Part shown: positions 17,319 through 26,586 of the stretch, piece by piece
Numbering within the stretch: position 1 is the stretch's first letter
How the letters are laid out: every line of letters starts with the position of its first letter
Made by a program: the position numbers and the translations under genes
Notes under the pieces: generated by a model
Databases searched by the model: none
Told to the model about the DNA's origin: nothing
Seen by the model: only the letters and a program-made list of their open reading frames with translations
DNA from: CAYJDP01 sp964371025
GTDB taxonomy: Bacteria > Bacillota_I > Bacilli_A > RF39 > UBA660
Assembly: GCA_964371025.1 (NCBI GenBank)
Contig: CAYJKH010000004.1
Location: forward strand, 62,001-126,000
Direction: 5' to 3'
Length of the DNA: 64,000 bases

Positions 17319-18325
17319 AATTTTTCTAACTTATTAACAGCATCCTCAAAACTATCTACTCCGATTAATTTTATATCAAGATTTTCATCATTTATAACTT
17401 TCTTAGCATTATTATAATTATTACCATTAACCGCTATAAAAATATCTGCGCCTTCTTTAACCGCACCACGGACTTTATGCTCTACTTCTCCAATTTCTCC
17501 TGCTACTCCTTCATAATCAATTGTTCCACTTCCAGCAATTGTATAGCCTTTTGTTAAATCTTCTTTAATTAATTGATCATATATATATAAAGTAGTTAAT
17601 AAACCACCACTTGGACCACCTTCAGAAGAAGAAAAATTAATATCAACATCAACTGGAGTATCAAATGTATTCATAATTGATAAGGCTACTCCTAAAGCAT
17701 TTTTACCATCAATTTCTTCTAGTTTAGCATTTATTATTTTTTCTTTTTTATCTCTTTCTATTAAAACTTCAACATCACTACCAGCTTCATACTTTTTAAA
17801 ATAATCTTCTTGTTGAATAATATCAAAAAAATTCACATCATCAATCTTTCTAATAATATCCCCCACTTTATAATAATTATTATCCCCTATATTAGATATA
17901 ACAATTGCATCAGTTCCTGTACTTTCAACATTAATTCCCGCTTTTGTAAATGCTAAATATATAGCATTTTGATTTGTTTCATTTAAAGATATTTCACTTC
18001 TTTTTTTTATCTCATCAAAACTTTCATCATCAGAATATGTATAATCAGATAATTTTTCTCTTTCCCAAGATGGGATTAAAAAGCTAAGTCCCACAGTTAA
18101 TATATTACCTTTTTTTTGGGATACATAACTTAAATTAAAAGTTCCTTCACTAGAAGTTGCATCTTCTACTTTAATTTTATCAGTTGTATTAAGCATTCCT
18201 CCTCCTGTAAAGATTAAATAATCAAGGGGAAATATTAATATTCCTGTAAATATTATTAAAAATATTAAAAATTTATATTCTTCTTTTATATACTCTATTA
18301 TTTTATTAAATCCTTTTTTTATCAT
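17312..18325 (-). CDS. PDZ-Lon membrane protease (YlbL/SepM type)
   Basis: Membrane-anchored serine protease. One N-terminal helix (about residues 18-38, LIFLIIFTGILIFPLDYLIF), a substrate-binding PDZ domain (about 130-205, with NNYYKVGDIIRKID) and a C-terminal Lon-type domain with the Ser-Lys dyad: Ser239 in EGGPSGGLL and Lys284 in GEVEHKVRGAV. In streptococci SepM cuts a competence peptide, and in Bacillus YlbL is cotranscribed with coaD; the substrate here is unknown. The protein faces outward from the membrane. Start has AAAGGAG. 337 aa is normal. Confidence 0.9.
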   Translation of the reverse strand: MIKKGFNKIIEYIKEEYKFLIFLIIFTGILIFPLDYLIFTGGGMLNTTDKIKVEDATSSEGTFNLSYVSQKKGNILTVGLSFLIPSWEREKLSDYTYSDDESFDEIKKRSEISLNETNQNAIYLAFTKAGINVESTGTDAIVISNIGDNNYYKVGDIIRKIDDVNFFDIIQQEDYFKKYEAGSDVEVLIERDKKEKIINAKLEEIDGKNALGVALSIMNTFDTPVDVDINFSSSEGGPSGGLLTTLYIYDQLIKEDLTKGYTIAGSGTIDYEGVAGEIGEVEHKVRGAVKEGADIFIAVNGNNYNNAKKVINDENLDIKLIGVDSFEDAVNKLEKLK

Positions 18326-18377
18326 ATTGCTCCTTTATTGTATATTAATAATATCATAATTAAATATTTAATTCTAG

Positions 18378-18420
18378 GTGAAAAATATAATAAAAGGATT
18401 AGAAATATTTCTAATCCTTT
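18378..18420 (-). terminator. Terminator of the prepilin operon
   Basis: 13-bp inverted repeat 18393-18405 / 18408-18420 with a T-rich tail on the minus strand (18378-18392). Separates the prepilin-like genes from the protease gene downstream. Confidence 0.75.
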
Positions 18421-18629
18421 AGAGTCACTCATAGGATATGCATTTAACATATTAATAGAAGTTGCTTCAGTATCATTTAAGACAAGAGATTGATACTGAT
18501 GTCCTGTAAACTTTATTTCATTAGTACTTTGATTAGATATTACAAATAAGGAGCTGATGACCCTATTAATAATATAATTACTATAAATAATGCTATTATT
18601 TCGACTTTACATGCTTTTAATTTTTTCAT
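18420..18629 (-). pseudogene. Frameshifted third prepilin-like gene
   Basis: From ATG 18629 a 29-codon frame encodes MKKLKACKVEIIALFIVII then LLIGSSAPYL and stops at 18540. The reading frame resumes one base away (-1) as FVISNQSTNEIKFTGHQYQ and SLVLNDTEATSINMLNAYPM and runs to the terminator at 18420. A single deleted T in the TTT run near 18543 would restore one protein of about 70 residues. The N-terminus (basic, then K-VE and a long hydrophobic helix) resembles the two prepilins upstream but lacks their Gly cleavage residue. It is the third position in the same operon, so it may be a decaying minor pilin or an assembly indel. It fills the otherwise gene-free 18326-18654. Confidence 0.5.
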
Positions 18630-18654
18630 ATATACTGTTCTCTTTGTTATCTCA

Positions 18655-20166
18655 TTATTTAACTACAAAAGTTAATCCTGCGGGTCTAGAATTAGTTTTT
18701 TCTAATATAGCTTTATCAGCAGTATTTCTCACATATACTGTATTAAGTGTCGTATTTTCAGCAAAAGTTGCTGCAATATTGTATGATACATCAGTTAAGA
18801 CCCCACTAAAATCATTTTTAGATAAATCTAAAGTTGTCATACTAGTTAACCCTCTAAAAGTTGATTGTATATTTTCAACATTACTCGTATCCCAACTAGA
18901 TATATCAAGTGATTTCAATTTATAACAATGTAGGAAAAAACTTTGCATATTTGTTATTAAATGAGGATTAAAACCCGTTAAATCAAGTGTTTCCATTTTG
19001 TAATTATAAGCAAACATAGCATAAGCATTAGTAACATTAGTAACATTAAAAGTAGATAAGTCTAGATTAATTATGTTATCCATTTGTCTAAACATACCAT
19101 ACATATAAGTTGTTTTATCAGTATTTAAAGTTGATACATCTAAATGTTCGATTGCTGAACAATCCATAAATACACCACCCATGTTAGTTACATCTCTAGT
19201 ATCAAATATTCCATTAAATTCAATAGTTTTCAATGTTGTAAAACTTCTAAACATATTTTGAATACTCTCAGGAGCTAATATTCTATTATTAGATTGAATA
19301 TGTAAAACATTAGTGCTATCAATATATGCTAGAATCGTACCATCATTATTTTCTGAATAGTCCCATTTATTTGTAGCGTTATCATATGCTGCTTGATCTA
19401 TTCCTTTTTCAAATAAAACACCCTCTAGTTCAAACTTAGGAGTAAATGTTGCTCCATCATATCCTGTGAACATAGCATCATACCAACCACCAGTAGCGTC
19501 AAAAGCTTTCATTTTAACTGCATCACTTCTATCATAATTCATTACAAATTCATCATAATTAACAGGAACTGTAACTATTAAATCATACGGTTCTTCTAAT
19601 TCGTTATGAGCAAAATTTATTTCAAGTGTAAATATACTATTACTAATAGTTGTTTTAATATTACTTATAGTTAAGTTAGGAAAGAAGATTCCTGAATCTT
19701 TATATTCTCTTTCTCCTAGATTTGGTACTTTATAATCTTCATCATCATAAATAATTGATGTTATGCTTTTTAAATTGATTAACTCTGCTATTACAGAAGC
19801 ATCTTCATTTGCTTCTAATAAACCAGCAACATCTCTACTTTTTATAATCAAATCTTTTGTAGAACCATCTGTAAAAGAAAAAGTTATATTACTAGTAGTT
19901 ACATACTTAGTATTATCATTATTTGTATTACCCGCTGTTGTTGTATTAAATGTTACATCTTCTAATCCCATTTCTACTATATCCTTTTGAATATCTCTAT
20001 TTAATAAATCTTTATATGTAAATAAATCTAATTTATATGCTTCAATAGTATTTTTGTTAAAAAATCCAATTACTGAATTAAATAAAACTACTGATAATAC
20101 TGCTACTATTGAAAAAGTAATTACTAATTCTACAGAAGTTAACCCTTTTTTATTTATTCTTCTCAT
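18655..20166 (-). CDS. Type IV prepilin-like protein with BspA/DUF285 leucine-rich domain
   Basis: 503-aa surface protein. The N-terminus is a class III prepilin signal: MRRINKKG8|LTSVE13 then VITFSIVAVLSVVLFNSVIGFF, with Gly at -1 and Glu at +5, so it should be cut by a prepilin peptidase and assembled or anchored by its helix. Residues about 40-290 are beta-rich. Residues about 300-485 are BspA-type leucine-rich repeats (DUF285), with recurring -NMF-C--L--LDLS-FNTSNVT patterns of roughly 24 residues. DUF285 is common on mycoplasma and gut-bacterial surfaces, often linked to adhesion. Strong RBS AAGGAGAATAT. Cotranscribed with the shorter prepilin 10 bp upstream. Confidence 0.8.
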   Translation of the reverse strand: MRRINKKGLTSVELVITFSIVAVLSVVLFNSVIGFFNKNTIEAYKLDLFTYKDLLNRDIQKDIVEMGLEDVTFNTTTAGNTNNDNTKYVTTSNITFSFTDGSTKDLIIKSRDVAGLLEANEDASVIAELINLKSITSIIYDDEDYKVPNLGEREYKDSGIFFPNLTISNIKTTISNSIFTLEINFAHNELEEPYDLIVTVPVNYDEFVMNYDRSDAVKMKAFDATGGWYDAMFTGYDGATFTPKFELEGVLFEKGIDQAAYDNATNKWDYSENNDGTILAYIDSTNVLHIQSNNRILAPESIQNMFRSFTTLKTIEFNGIFDTRDVTNMGGVFMDCSAIEHLDVSTLNTDKTTYMYGMFRQMDNIINLDLSTFNVTNVTNAYAMFAYNYKMETLDLTGFNPHLITNMQSFFLHCYKLKSLDISSWDTSNVENIQSTFRGLTSMTTLDLSKNDFSGVLTDVSYNIAATFAENTTLNTVYVRNTADKAILEKTNSRPAGLTFVVK

Positions 20167-20175
20167 ATATTCTCC

Positions 20176-20733
20176 TTATATACTAAATTCCATATTACTA
20201 TATGAAAGGTATTTTTCACCATTTGTACTAGAAGTTCTTTCGAATTCTACAAACATTCTATATTTATTATTGTATTTAGATGCTACCGTAAAACTAGGTA
20301 GAGAATTTATATATATTTTGAATCCCTCTGTTGTAATATCAGAATTATTTATAGTATTTTTAAAGTCTGTTATTTTATAACTTGTTATATACACTGTTTT
20401 AATATCATTTGCTGAAACTAAAGCTCTACAAGAATTTTCTTGTTCAGCATTTAACAAAGTACAAACATCACTATTTTCATATTTTATAAAAGTATTAGTT
20501 CCAATAGCAGCATCCACTTCACTACTAGCAGTATCTTTATTATTATCTTTTATAAGTTTTATAATCCAGTACATTCCATACTTACTATTAACATCGTCAT
20601 ATACTTCTCTTTTTTCATATTCTCCCATAAATACAGCACTATTTACAAAGATTATGGCAAATAAAGACATTAAAAAAGCTGATACTACTAGTAATTCTAC
20701 TGTTACAAACCCTTTACAATTATTACTTTTCAT
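20176..20733 (-). CDS. Type IV prepilin-like protein
   Basis: 185-aa pseudopilin. MKSNNCKG8|FVTVE13LLVVSAFLMSLFAIIF shows the prepilin peptidase site (Gly-Phe) and Glu at +5 followed by the hydrophobic helix. The rest has a helical stretch then beta-rich segments and one Cys pair region (DVCTLLNAEQENSCRALV), which may form a disulfide. Probably a minor pilin or pseudopilin for the machine driven by the ATPase encoded divergently at 20824. No prepilin peptidase or PilC gene lies in this window. RBS AAGGAG. Confidence 0.75.
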   Translation of the reverse strand: MKSNNCKGFVTVELLVVSAFLMSLFAIIFVNSAVFMGEYEKREVYDDVNSKYGMYWIIKLIKDNNKDTASSEVDAAIGTNTFIKYENSDVCTLLNAEQENSCRALVSANDIKTVYITSYKITDFKNTINNSDITTEGFKIYINSLPSFTVASKYNNKYRMFVEFERTSSTNGEKYLSYSNMEFSI

Positions 20734-20823
20734 ATATAATTTCTCCTTGCTATTCTCTATTATTTATTATATACTAATTTATAGTAGAATACCATAGCAA
20801 TTTATTAAAAAGGGGTTGAAAAT

Positions 20824-22149
20824 ATGGTTACATTTGATTTTACAAAAACACCAGTTACGCAAATAGTAGACTATGTAATACTATATGCAGCTAAAGCTAG
20901 TTCATCTGATATCCACTTTGACCCTCGTGAAAAAGGATTAATGATTAGAATCAGAATAGATGGAGAATTACAAGATTTCACATTTATTCCTAAAGATTTT
21001 CAGAAAAATTTAATAACTCGTATTAAAATTTTATCTAATATGAATATTACAGAAACTAGATTACCACAAGATGGTGCAATTAAGGGTGATTTTTCGGGAG
21101 TATATTTAGATATGAGGGTTTCTTCTCTTCCCACTAATGAAGGAGAAAAAATAGTTATTCGTATTCTTGATTATACTAGAAGTTTTCAAGGCCTAGATTA
21201 TTTAGGATTTAATCAAGATAATTTAGTAAAAATAAAAAGGATGATTGAAGTTCCAAATGGAATTATATTAGTCACAGGTGCTACTGGTAGTGGTAAATCT
21301 ACTACTGTATACTCTATGCTCCAAGCTCTAAATAAACCGGAGATTAATATTGTTACAGTAGAAGATCCGGTTGAAATGTCAATTGAAGGTATTAATCAAG
21401 TTCAAGTAAATTCAGAAATTGGAATGACTTTTGGAACTGCTTTAAGATCTATCTTAAGACAAGACCCAAATATTATTCTAATTGGAGAAATCAGAGATTC
21501 GGAAACTGCCAAAATTGCAGTAAGAGCATCTATTACAGGACATTTAGTTTTATCTACTCTACATACTAATAATACATTATCTACAATTGAAAGATTACTT
21601 GATATGGATGTTGAAAGATATTTCTTATCAAGCGCTATTACTGGTATTATTTCTCAAAGACTCGCTAAACAGCTATGTCCAAAATGTCGTATACAAAGAG
21701 CCGCTACTCCTGGAGAAAAGCAAGCTTATAAAACATTTGCTAATCAAGATATTACTAATATATGGGACGCTAATAAAGATGGGTGTGAAAATTGTCGAAA
21801 TGGTTATAAAGGACGAATTGCAATTCATGAAGTATTAGAAATTAATGAAAATTTACGTGATGTTATAAATGAGGAAAATGTTAAAAAAGAAGTATTAAGA
21901 GCGGAAGTTTATGAAAAAAATAATACTATAACTTTATTAAGAGATGGATTACTTAAAATAATGAGTGGTTTAACTACATTTGAAGAAATATATAGAATTA
22001 TTGAAATAGATGAATCTACTATTGTAAAAAAAGTAGAACCTAAAATAGATAAAACAACAGATTCTCAAGTTACAACCACTCCAATTAATGCAATAACTCC
22101 CCCTAATAATACACTTATTCAACACTATAGCCAATCAAATAATCAATAA
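20824..22149 (+). CDS. Type II secretion/type IV pilus assembly ATPase (PilB/GspE/ComGA family)
   Basis: 441-aa cytosolic hexameric motor ATPase. No N-terminal MshEN domain, only a short N-terminal part with ASSSDIHFDPREKG, then MRVSSLPTNEGEKIVIRIL, Walker A GATGSGKSTT (about residues 151-160), the Asp box VEDPVE, GLRSILRQDPNIILIGEIRD as a motif pair (here ALRSILRQDP and ILIGEIRD), His box TGHLVLSTLHTN, and a Cys4 zinc site CPKC and CENC. The C-terminal 40 residues are Pro/Thr-rich. It faces two prepilins encoded divergently (91 bp between starts). RBS AAGGGG. It fits a competence-like or pilus machine; partners are elsewhere. Confidence 0.92.
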   Translation: MVTFDFTKTPVTQIVDYVILYAAKASSSDIHFDPREKGLMIRIRIDGELQDFTFIPKDFQKNLITRIKILSNMNITETRLPQDGAIKGDFSGVYLDMRVSSLPTNEGEKIVIRILDYTRSFQGLDYLGFNQDNLVKIKRMIEVPNGIILVTGATGSGKSTTVYSMLQALNKPEINIVTVEDPVEMSIEGINQVQVNSEIGMTFGTALRSILRQDPNIILIGEIRDSETAKIAVRASITGHLVLSTLHTNNTLSTIERLLDMDVERYFLSSAITGIISQRLAKQLCPKCRIQRAATPGEKQAYKTFANQDITNIWDANKDGCENCRNGYKGRIAIHEVLEINENLRDVINEENVKKEVLRAEVYEKNNTITLLRDGLLKIMSGLTTFEEIYRIIEIDESTIVKKVEPKIDKTTDSQVTTTPINAITPPNNTLIQHYSQSNNQ

Positions 22150-22183
22150 AAAGCAATTCACTCTGATATGAATTGCTTTTTTT
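22149..22183. terminator. Bidirectional terminator pilB/tmk
   Basis: 12-bp stem AAAAGCAATTCA (22149-22160) / TGAATTGCTTTT (22169-22180), 8-base loop and T run. Serves both converging genes. Confidence 0.88.
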
Positions 22184-22850
22184 AGTCTTTAATTATTTTT
22201 GAAAATACTTCTTCACTTATTTCTTCGATTGTTTTTATATGATTATCTTTAATACAAGATATTACATCCCAGTTATATAATTCAGATAATTCTATATAAG
22301 CATTTTCCGCTGCTTGTAAGTGATTTAAGTCACTTTCATGTTGATCTATTGAAACTCTATTTTTTCTGAGTTCCAAAGAATATTCTAAAGGCATATGTAA
22401 AAATATTGTATTATCGGGTACTGGTAATTTTAATAACCAGTACTCTAATTTATCTATCCATTTATAAATATTAAATCTTTCATCTTTATCTATTATTTTA
22501 GAACCTTGGTGAGCCATATTAGATGATGTATAACGATCTAAGATTATATAACAATCTTCATCTATCATTTCTAATATTTTATTTACATTATACTTTCTGT
22601 CAGCTGCATAGTAAAGTGATGCTATTTGGGGGTCAACATTAGTAGCTCCTTCTTTAAAATAACCTTCTGATATTTCTTTTTTCCCAAGATATGGGCCTCC
22701 GATTATTTTACCAGTTGGACTATCATAAGCTGGAAATTCTACTCTTATACACTTTTTACCAGCTGCTAATAATTTTTTTTCTAATAACTTAGATTGCGTT
22801 TCTTTTCCAGAACAATCAGTTCCTTCTATAACAATAATTTTACTCTTCAT
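22182..22850 (-). CDS. tmk: Thymidylate kinase (dTMP kinase)
   Basis: Phosphorylates dTMP for dTTP synthesis. P-loop EGTDCSGKETQSKLL, substrate region FPAYDSPTGKIIGGPYLG, YYAADRKYN and the DRYTSSNMAHQGSK motif fit a dTMP kinase-like group with an altered P-loop. The GTG at 22862 lies in the ribosome binding site (AAGGTGG), so ATG 22850 (222 aa) is the start. First gene upstream of the HD hydrolase; strand order is lepA-hemW-HD-tmk, so it is the last gene of that likely transcript. Confidence 0.85.
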   Translation of the reverse strand: MKSKIIVIEGTDCSGKETQSKLLEKKLLAAGKKCIRVEFPAYDSPTGKIIGGPYLGKKEISEGYFKEGATNVDPQIASLYYAADRKYNVNKILEMIDEDCYIILDRYTSSNMAHQGSKIIDKDERFNIYKWIDKLEYWLLKLPVPDNTIFLHMPLEYSLELRKNRVSIDQHESDLNHLQAAENAYIELSELYNWDVISCIKDNHIKTIEEISEEVFSKIIKD

Positions 22851-22902
22851 AAATTTTACCACCTTACTAATATAATAACAAAATATTTAATATTAAACAA
22901 TC

Positions 22903-23481
22903 TTAATCAATAATAATATTATTATCATCGAAATCTACTAGTAAAAATTTTCTACTAGCTAGATAATCACACATATGAACAAAATTTTGATGTTTAGTTT
23001 TAGGTTTTTCTAATACTTCATTTCCTCTATAATCTTTATTCCAAGGCCCCATATGAGTTTTAATACTATCAGTTAATAGTATTACCTCATCATCATTTAA
23101 CATTAATTTATCTTTATTATCTTTAATATAATTAGCTACTAATATTGGATGATCCACTAAAGTATAAGTACTTTTTTCTAAACCACTTTTTAATCCATCA
23201 TGTAGTAATAAACCCATTATCATAATATCTTTTTCGGTATCACTATATTTATCTCCGATAGAGGGGTTATTTAATAATTCAAATGCAATTCTTACAGCAG
23301 CTTTAGTGTGTCTTACTAATCCTTTATCTCCTGTTGTATATTTAGGATGATATTTACCAGTAGACGATGCTGGAACTTCATAAAAATAATCTGGTAATAA
23401 CTCTAACATTATTTCTGCTGATTTTTTTATATTATCATTTTTTATATAACTTAATTCTTTACTAAATTCTTTACTTTTCAT
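22903..23481 (-). CDS. HD-domain phosphohydrolase
   Basis: 192 aa. HD-type metal motifs seen: RHTKAAV, LLLHDGLKSG (the H-D pair), HPILVANYI, THMGPWN and HMCDYLASRK, in the order expected for an HD hydrolase of nucleotides or cyclic nucleotides. Substrate unknown. Start overlaps the end of hemW by 11 bp, so they are translated together, and the gene is followed by tmk after 52 bp; it may be linked to nucleotide metabolism, as inferred from position only. Confidence 0.75.
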   Translation of the reverse strand: MKSKEFSKELSYIKNDNIKKSAEIMLELLPDYFYEVPASSTGKYHPKYTTGDKGLVRHTKAAVRIAFELLNNPSIGDKYSDTEKDIMIMGLLLHDGLKSGLEKSTYTLVDHPILVANYIKDNKDKLMLNDDEVILLTDSIKTHMGPWNKDYRGNEVLEKPKTKHQNFVHMCDYLASRKFLLVDFDDNNIIID

Positions 23482-24571
23482 TTTTCCTACTTTCTAAAAA
23501 TTTAACTATAACACTATTACTTAAATATAAATAATTTTGATTAATAAAAATATAATTTTCATTCTCTTTTATATAATTTTCTTCTATTAATTTTGAATAA
23601 TCGAAATATTCATTTATTTGTTTATTAAATTTTTTAATAAATTTACTTTTATTAAGACCTTTAATTTTTCTAAATCCTAGTAATATTTCATATTCTAATA
23701 CATCATCAATAGTAAGTATTTCAATATCTTTGATATATTCATTTAATATATATTTATTAATACTTCTAGTATTTATTATTCTTTTATTATCAATATATGA
23801 TGCAGCTCCTAATCCAAAACCATAATATGTATTATTATTCCAATAACATAAATTATGTTTTGATTCATATCCTACTTTTGAAAAATTACTAGTTTCATAA
23901 TGATTAAAGTTATTTTTACTAAATACCTCTTTTATATATTGATACATATTATAATCTATTTCTTCTTCAATATTTTTAAAATTATTAATATATAACTTAG
24001 TATTTTTCTCAATTATTAAAGAATATGTTGAAATATGGGTAATATCTTGTTCTAAAATAAACTCTACATCTTTTTTTAAAACATTAATATTTGGAGTAAT
24101 CCCATACATTAAATCAAGATTTATATTATTAATCCCGATTTTTTTGGTAAACTTAATTAACTCTTTTACTTTATCAACATCAATTACTCTATTTAAAATT
24201 TTTAAATTAACCTCATTAATTGACTCTAGTCCATAACTTATTCGGTTAATTCTATTATTTTTAAATAGCAATAACTTATCAGGTGTGGTATTATCAAAAT
24301 TACATTCAATAGTAACTTCACTATTTTCTTTTAATCTAAAAATTTTTATTATTCCAAATAATTTTTTTAACTGTTTAATATTTAAACAACTAGGAGTACC
24401 TCCTCCAATATAAAGAGTTTCTAATTCTTCGCCTTGATATTTTTCTTTTATTTCTTTTTCTAGGCTTAATAAGTATTTATCTACTAAGTTATCATTATAA
24501 AAAAGCTTTGGAAAATCGCAATATGAACAAATATTTTCACAAAAAGGGATATGAATATAACAATTTTTCAT
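23471..24571 (-). CDS. hemW: Radical SAM protein HemW
   Basis: 366 aa. Iron-sulfur motif in IPFCENICSYCDF (C-x3-C-x2-C) binds the radical SAM cluster; GGGTPSCLN and the C-terminal HemN-like domain (winged helix with EYEILLGFRKIKGLN) follow. HemW is a heme chaperone, not a coproporphyrinogen oxidase; family naming in databases mixes the two. It overlaps lepA by one base (ATGA-type coupling) as in Bacillus, where lepA-hemW precede hrcA; here the hrcA cluster lies 20 kb away. Confidence 0.87.
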   Translation of the reverse strand: MKNCYIHIPFCENICSYCDFPKLFYNDNLVDKYLLSLEKEIKEKYQGEELETLYIGGGTPSCLNIKQLKKLFGIIKIFRLKENSEVTIECNFDNTTPDKLLLFKNNRINRISYGLESINEVNLKILNRVIDVDKVKELIKFTKKIGINNINLDLMYGITPNINVLKKDVEFILEQDITHISTYSLIIEKNTKLYINNFKNIEEEIDYNMYQYIKEVFSKNNFNHYETSNFSKVGYESKHNLCYWNNNTYYGFGLGAASYIDNKRIINTRSINKYILNEYIKDIEILTIDDVLEYEILLGFRKIKGLNKSKFIKKFNKQINEYFDYSKLIEENYIKENENYIFINQNYLYLSNSVIVKFLESRKNEK

Positions 24572-26364
24572 TATTTATCACTAGTTGAAAGAATTGTTAA
24601 AAATGCTTCTTGTGGTACTTCTACACTACCAATTTGTTTCATTCTTTTCTTTCCTGCTTTTTGTTTTTCTAATAATTTTTTCTTACGAGATATATCCCCA
24701 CCATAACATTTTGCAAGGACATTTTTCTTCATTGCTTTTATATCTGTTCGAGATATTATATGTGTTCCAATAGCTGCTTGGATTGGTACTTCAAACATTT
24801 GACGAGGAATAATTTCTTTTAATTTTTCAACAACAAGTTTTCCTCTTGTATAAGCAAATTCTTTATGGACTATAACGCTTAATGCATCTACCACATTTCC
24901 ATTTAATAAAATATCCATCTTTACTAAATTACTAGGACGATATCCTATAACTTCATAATCAAATGAAGCATAACCTTTTGTGTATGATTTCATTTTATCA
25001 AAAAAGTCATATACTATTTCTGCTAAAGGTACCTCATAATATATTGTAACTCGATCATTATCAATATAATCCATATTTAAAAATATTCCTCTTTTATTTT
25101 GACATAACTCCATAATTGCTCCAATATATTCACTTGGAGAAAAGATACTAACTTTTACATAAGGCTCTCTTGTTTCTTTAATTGCTTCTCTACTAGCCAT
25201 TTTAGATGGTGAATCTACTAGTTCTGTTTTACCATTATTTAAAACTACTTCATATATAACAGATGGTGATGTTGCAATTAAATCAATATTAAATTCTCTT
25301 TCAATTCTCTCTTCAATAATTTCCATATGAAGAAGTCCTAAAAAACCACATCTAAATCCAAATCCTAAAGCATTTGATGTTTCTGGTTCAAACTCTAAGG
25401 CTGCATCATTTAATTTTAATTTTTCTAAAGCTTCTCTTAAATCTTCAAATTTTGATGCTTCAATTGGGTAAAGTCCTGAATAAACCATAGGTTTCATAGG
25501 TTTATATCCTGGTAATTTTTCAACATCCTCTTTATCATGGGTAATAGTATCTCCAACATGAATATCTTTGATACTTTTAATTGAAGCATACAAATAACCT
25601 ACTTCACCACAACTTAAGCTTGTTACTTTTTTCTCATGGGGAGTATTTACGGAAAGACCATTAACCTCATAAACAGCATTTGTTTCCATCATTTTAATAG
25701 TGTCTCCAACTTTAATAGTACCATCTTTAACTCTAATACTTGCAATTACTCCTTTATAAGGATCATATAAACTATCAAATATTAGAGCTCTAAGTTTATC
25801 ATTACTACTAGCTTTTGGTGATGGAATATATTTAATAATACTTGTTAATACATCTTTAATTCCAATTCCATTTTTTGCAGAAGTTAATACTATTTGTTCT
25901 TTATTAAAACCTAAACCTTCAATTTCTTTAATAACTTTTTCAACGTCTGCCGAAGGTAAATCTATTTTATTAATAACTGGAATTATTTCTAAATCATTTT
26001 CCATTGCTAAATATAGATTAGCTAAAGTTTGAGCTTCAACTCCTTGAGCAGCATCTACTATTAGTAACGCTCCTTCACAAGCAGCAAGAGAACGAGATAC
26101 TTCATAAGAAAAATCTACATGTCCTGGAGTATCAATTAAATGAAAATAGTAGTCTTCATTTTCATATTTATAATTAAGTTGCACAGCATTTAATTTAATT
26201 GTAATACCACGTTCACGTTCAATATCCATTGAATCTAACATTTGCTCTTTTAATTCTCTTTTAGTTATAGCTCCTGTTTCTTCTAGTATTCTATCTGCTA
26301 AAGTTGACTTTCCATGATCAATATGCGCGATAATACAAAAATTTCTAATATTTTCTCTTTTCAT
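24571..26364 (-). CDS. lepA: Elongation factor 4 (LepA)
   Basis: 597-aa GTPase of the ribosome that can back-translocate tRNA. G1 AHIDHGKSTLADRIL, G2/G3 RERGITI and DTPGHVDFS, NKID, then SAKNG and C-terminal EF4-specific domain with KNVLAKCYGGDISRKKKLL near the end. Full length. Upstream lies the tRNA-Met gene and its terminator, so lepA has its own promoter, of which only a TATAAT near 26380 can be seen. Confidence 0.97.
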   Translation of the reverse strand: MKRENIRNFCIIAHIDHGKSTLADRILEETGAITKRELKEQMLDSMDIERERGITIKLNAVQLNYKYENEDYYFHLIDTPGHVDFSYEVSRSLAACEGALLIVDAAQGVEAQTLANLYLAMENDLEIIPVINKIDLPSADVEKVIKEIEGLGFNKEQIVLTSAKNGIGIKDVLTSIIKYIPSPKASSNDKLRALIFDSLYDPYKGVIASIRVKDGTIKVGDTIKMMETNAVYEVNGLSVNTPHEKKVTSLSCGEVGYLYASIKSIKDIHVGDTITHDKEDVEKLPGYKPMKPMVYSGLYPIEASKFEDLREALEKLKLNDAALEFEPETSNALGFGFRCGFLGLLHMEIIEERIEREFNIDLIATSPSVIYEVVLNNGKTELVDSPSKMASREAIKETREPYVKVSIFSPSEYIGAIMELCQNKRGIFLNMDYIDNDRVTIYYEVPLAEIVYDFFDKMKSYTKGYASFDYEVIGYRPSNLVKMDILLNGNVVDALSVIVHKEFAYTRGKLVVEKLKEIIPRQMFEVPIQAAIGTHIISRTDIKAMKKNVLAKCYGGDISRKKKLLEKQKAGKKRMKQIGSVEVPQEAFLTILSTSDK

Positions 26365-26416
26365 AATACTCCTCCAATATATTTATTATATCATTTTTTT
26401 ATACTTTTTTATATAG

Positions 26417-26444
26417 AAAAATGACTTCTAAAAAGAAGTCATTT
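26417..26444 (-). terminator. Terminator of tRNA-Met
   Basis: Minus strand stem AAATGACTTC / GAAGTCATTT (26435-26444 with 26419-26428), 6-base loop, then five T. It follows the tRNA 11 bp after CCA. Confidence 0.8.
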
Positions 26445-26454
26445 AATATTTAAT

Positions 26455-26531
26455 TGGTAGCGACGGAGGGGATCGAACCCCCGACCTTTCGGGTATGAAC
26501 CGAACGCTCTAGCCAGCTGAGCTACATCGCC
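26455..26531 (-). tRNA. tRNA-Met (CAT), elongator type
   Basis: 77 nt including an encoded CCA. Cloverleaf: acceptor stem with a G1-U72 wobble, D arm AGCTCAGCTGGCTAGAGC, anticodon stem-loop CGG-TTCATAC-CCG, T arm GGGGGTTCGATCCCC. The body matches the Bacillus elongator tRNA-Met almost base for base in the D and T arms. A lysidine-modified Ile isoacceptor also has CAT; the sequence match favours Met. Confidence 0.93.
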
Positions 26532-26549
26532 ATAAAAGGTAACAAATAA

Positions 26550-26578
26550 ATTATAACAAATATTCATTACCATTTCAA
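26550..26578 (-). promoter_or_regulatory. tRNA-Met promoter
   Basis: Minus strand: TTGAAA (26573-26578), 17-bp spacer ending in TTTGT, TATAAT (26550-26555). Confidence 0.75.
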
Positions 26579-26586
26579 GTAAAATA

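Noticed and set aside
18322..18420. Continuation of the broken prepilin frame to TGA 18322
   Set aside because: It would read through a strong terminator into the protease start; the hydrophobic tail is likely chance.
20734..20823. Full sigma-A promoters between the prepilins and the ATPase
   Set aside because: TATAAT-like boxes occur on both strands but no acceptable -35 at 16-18 bp.
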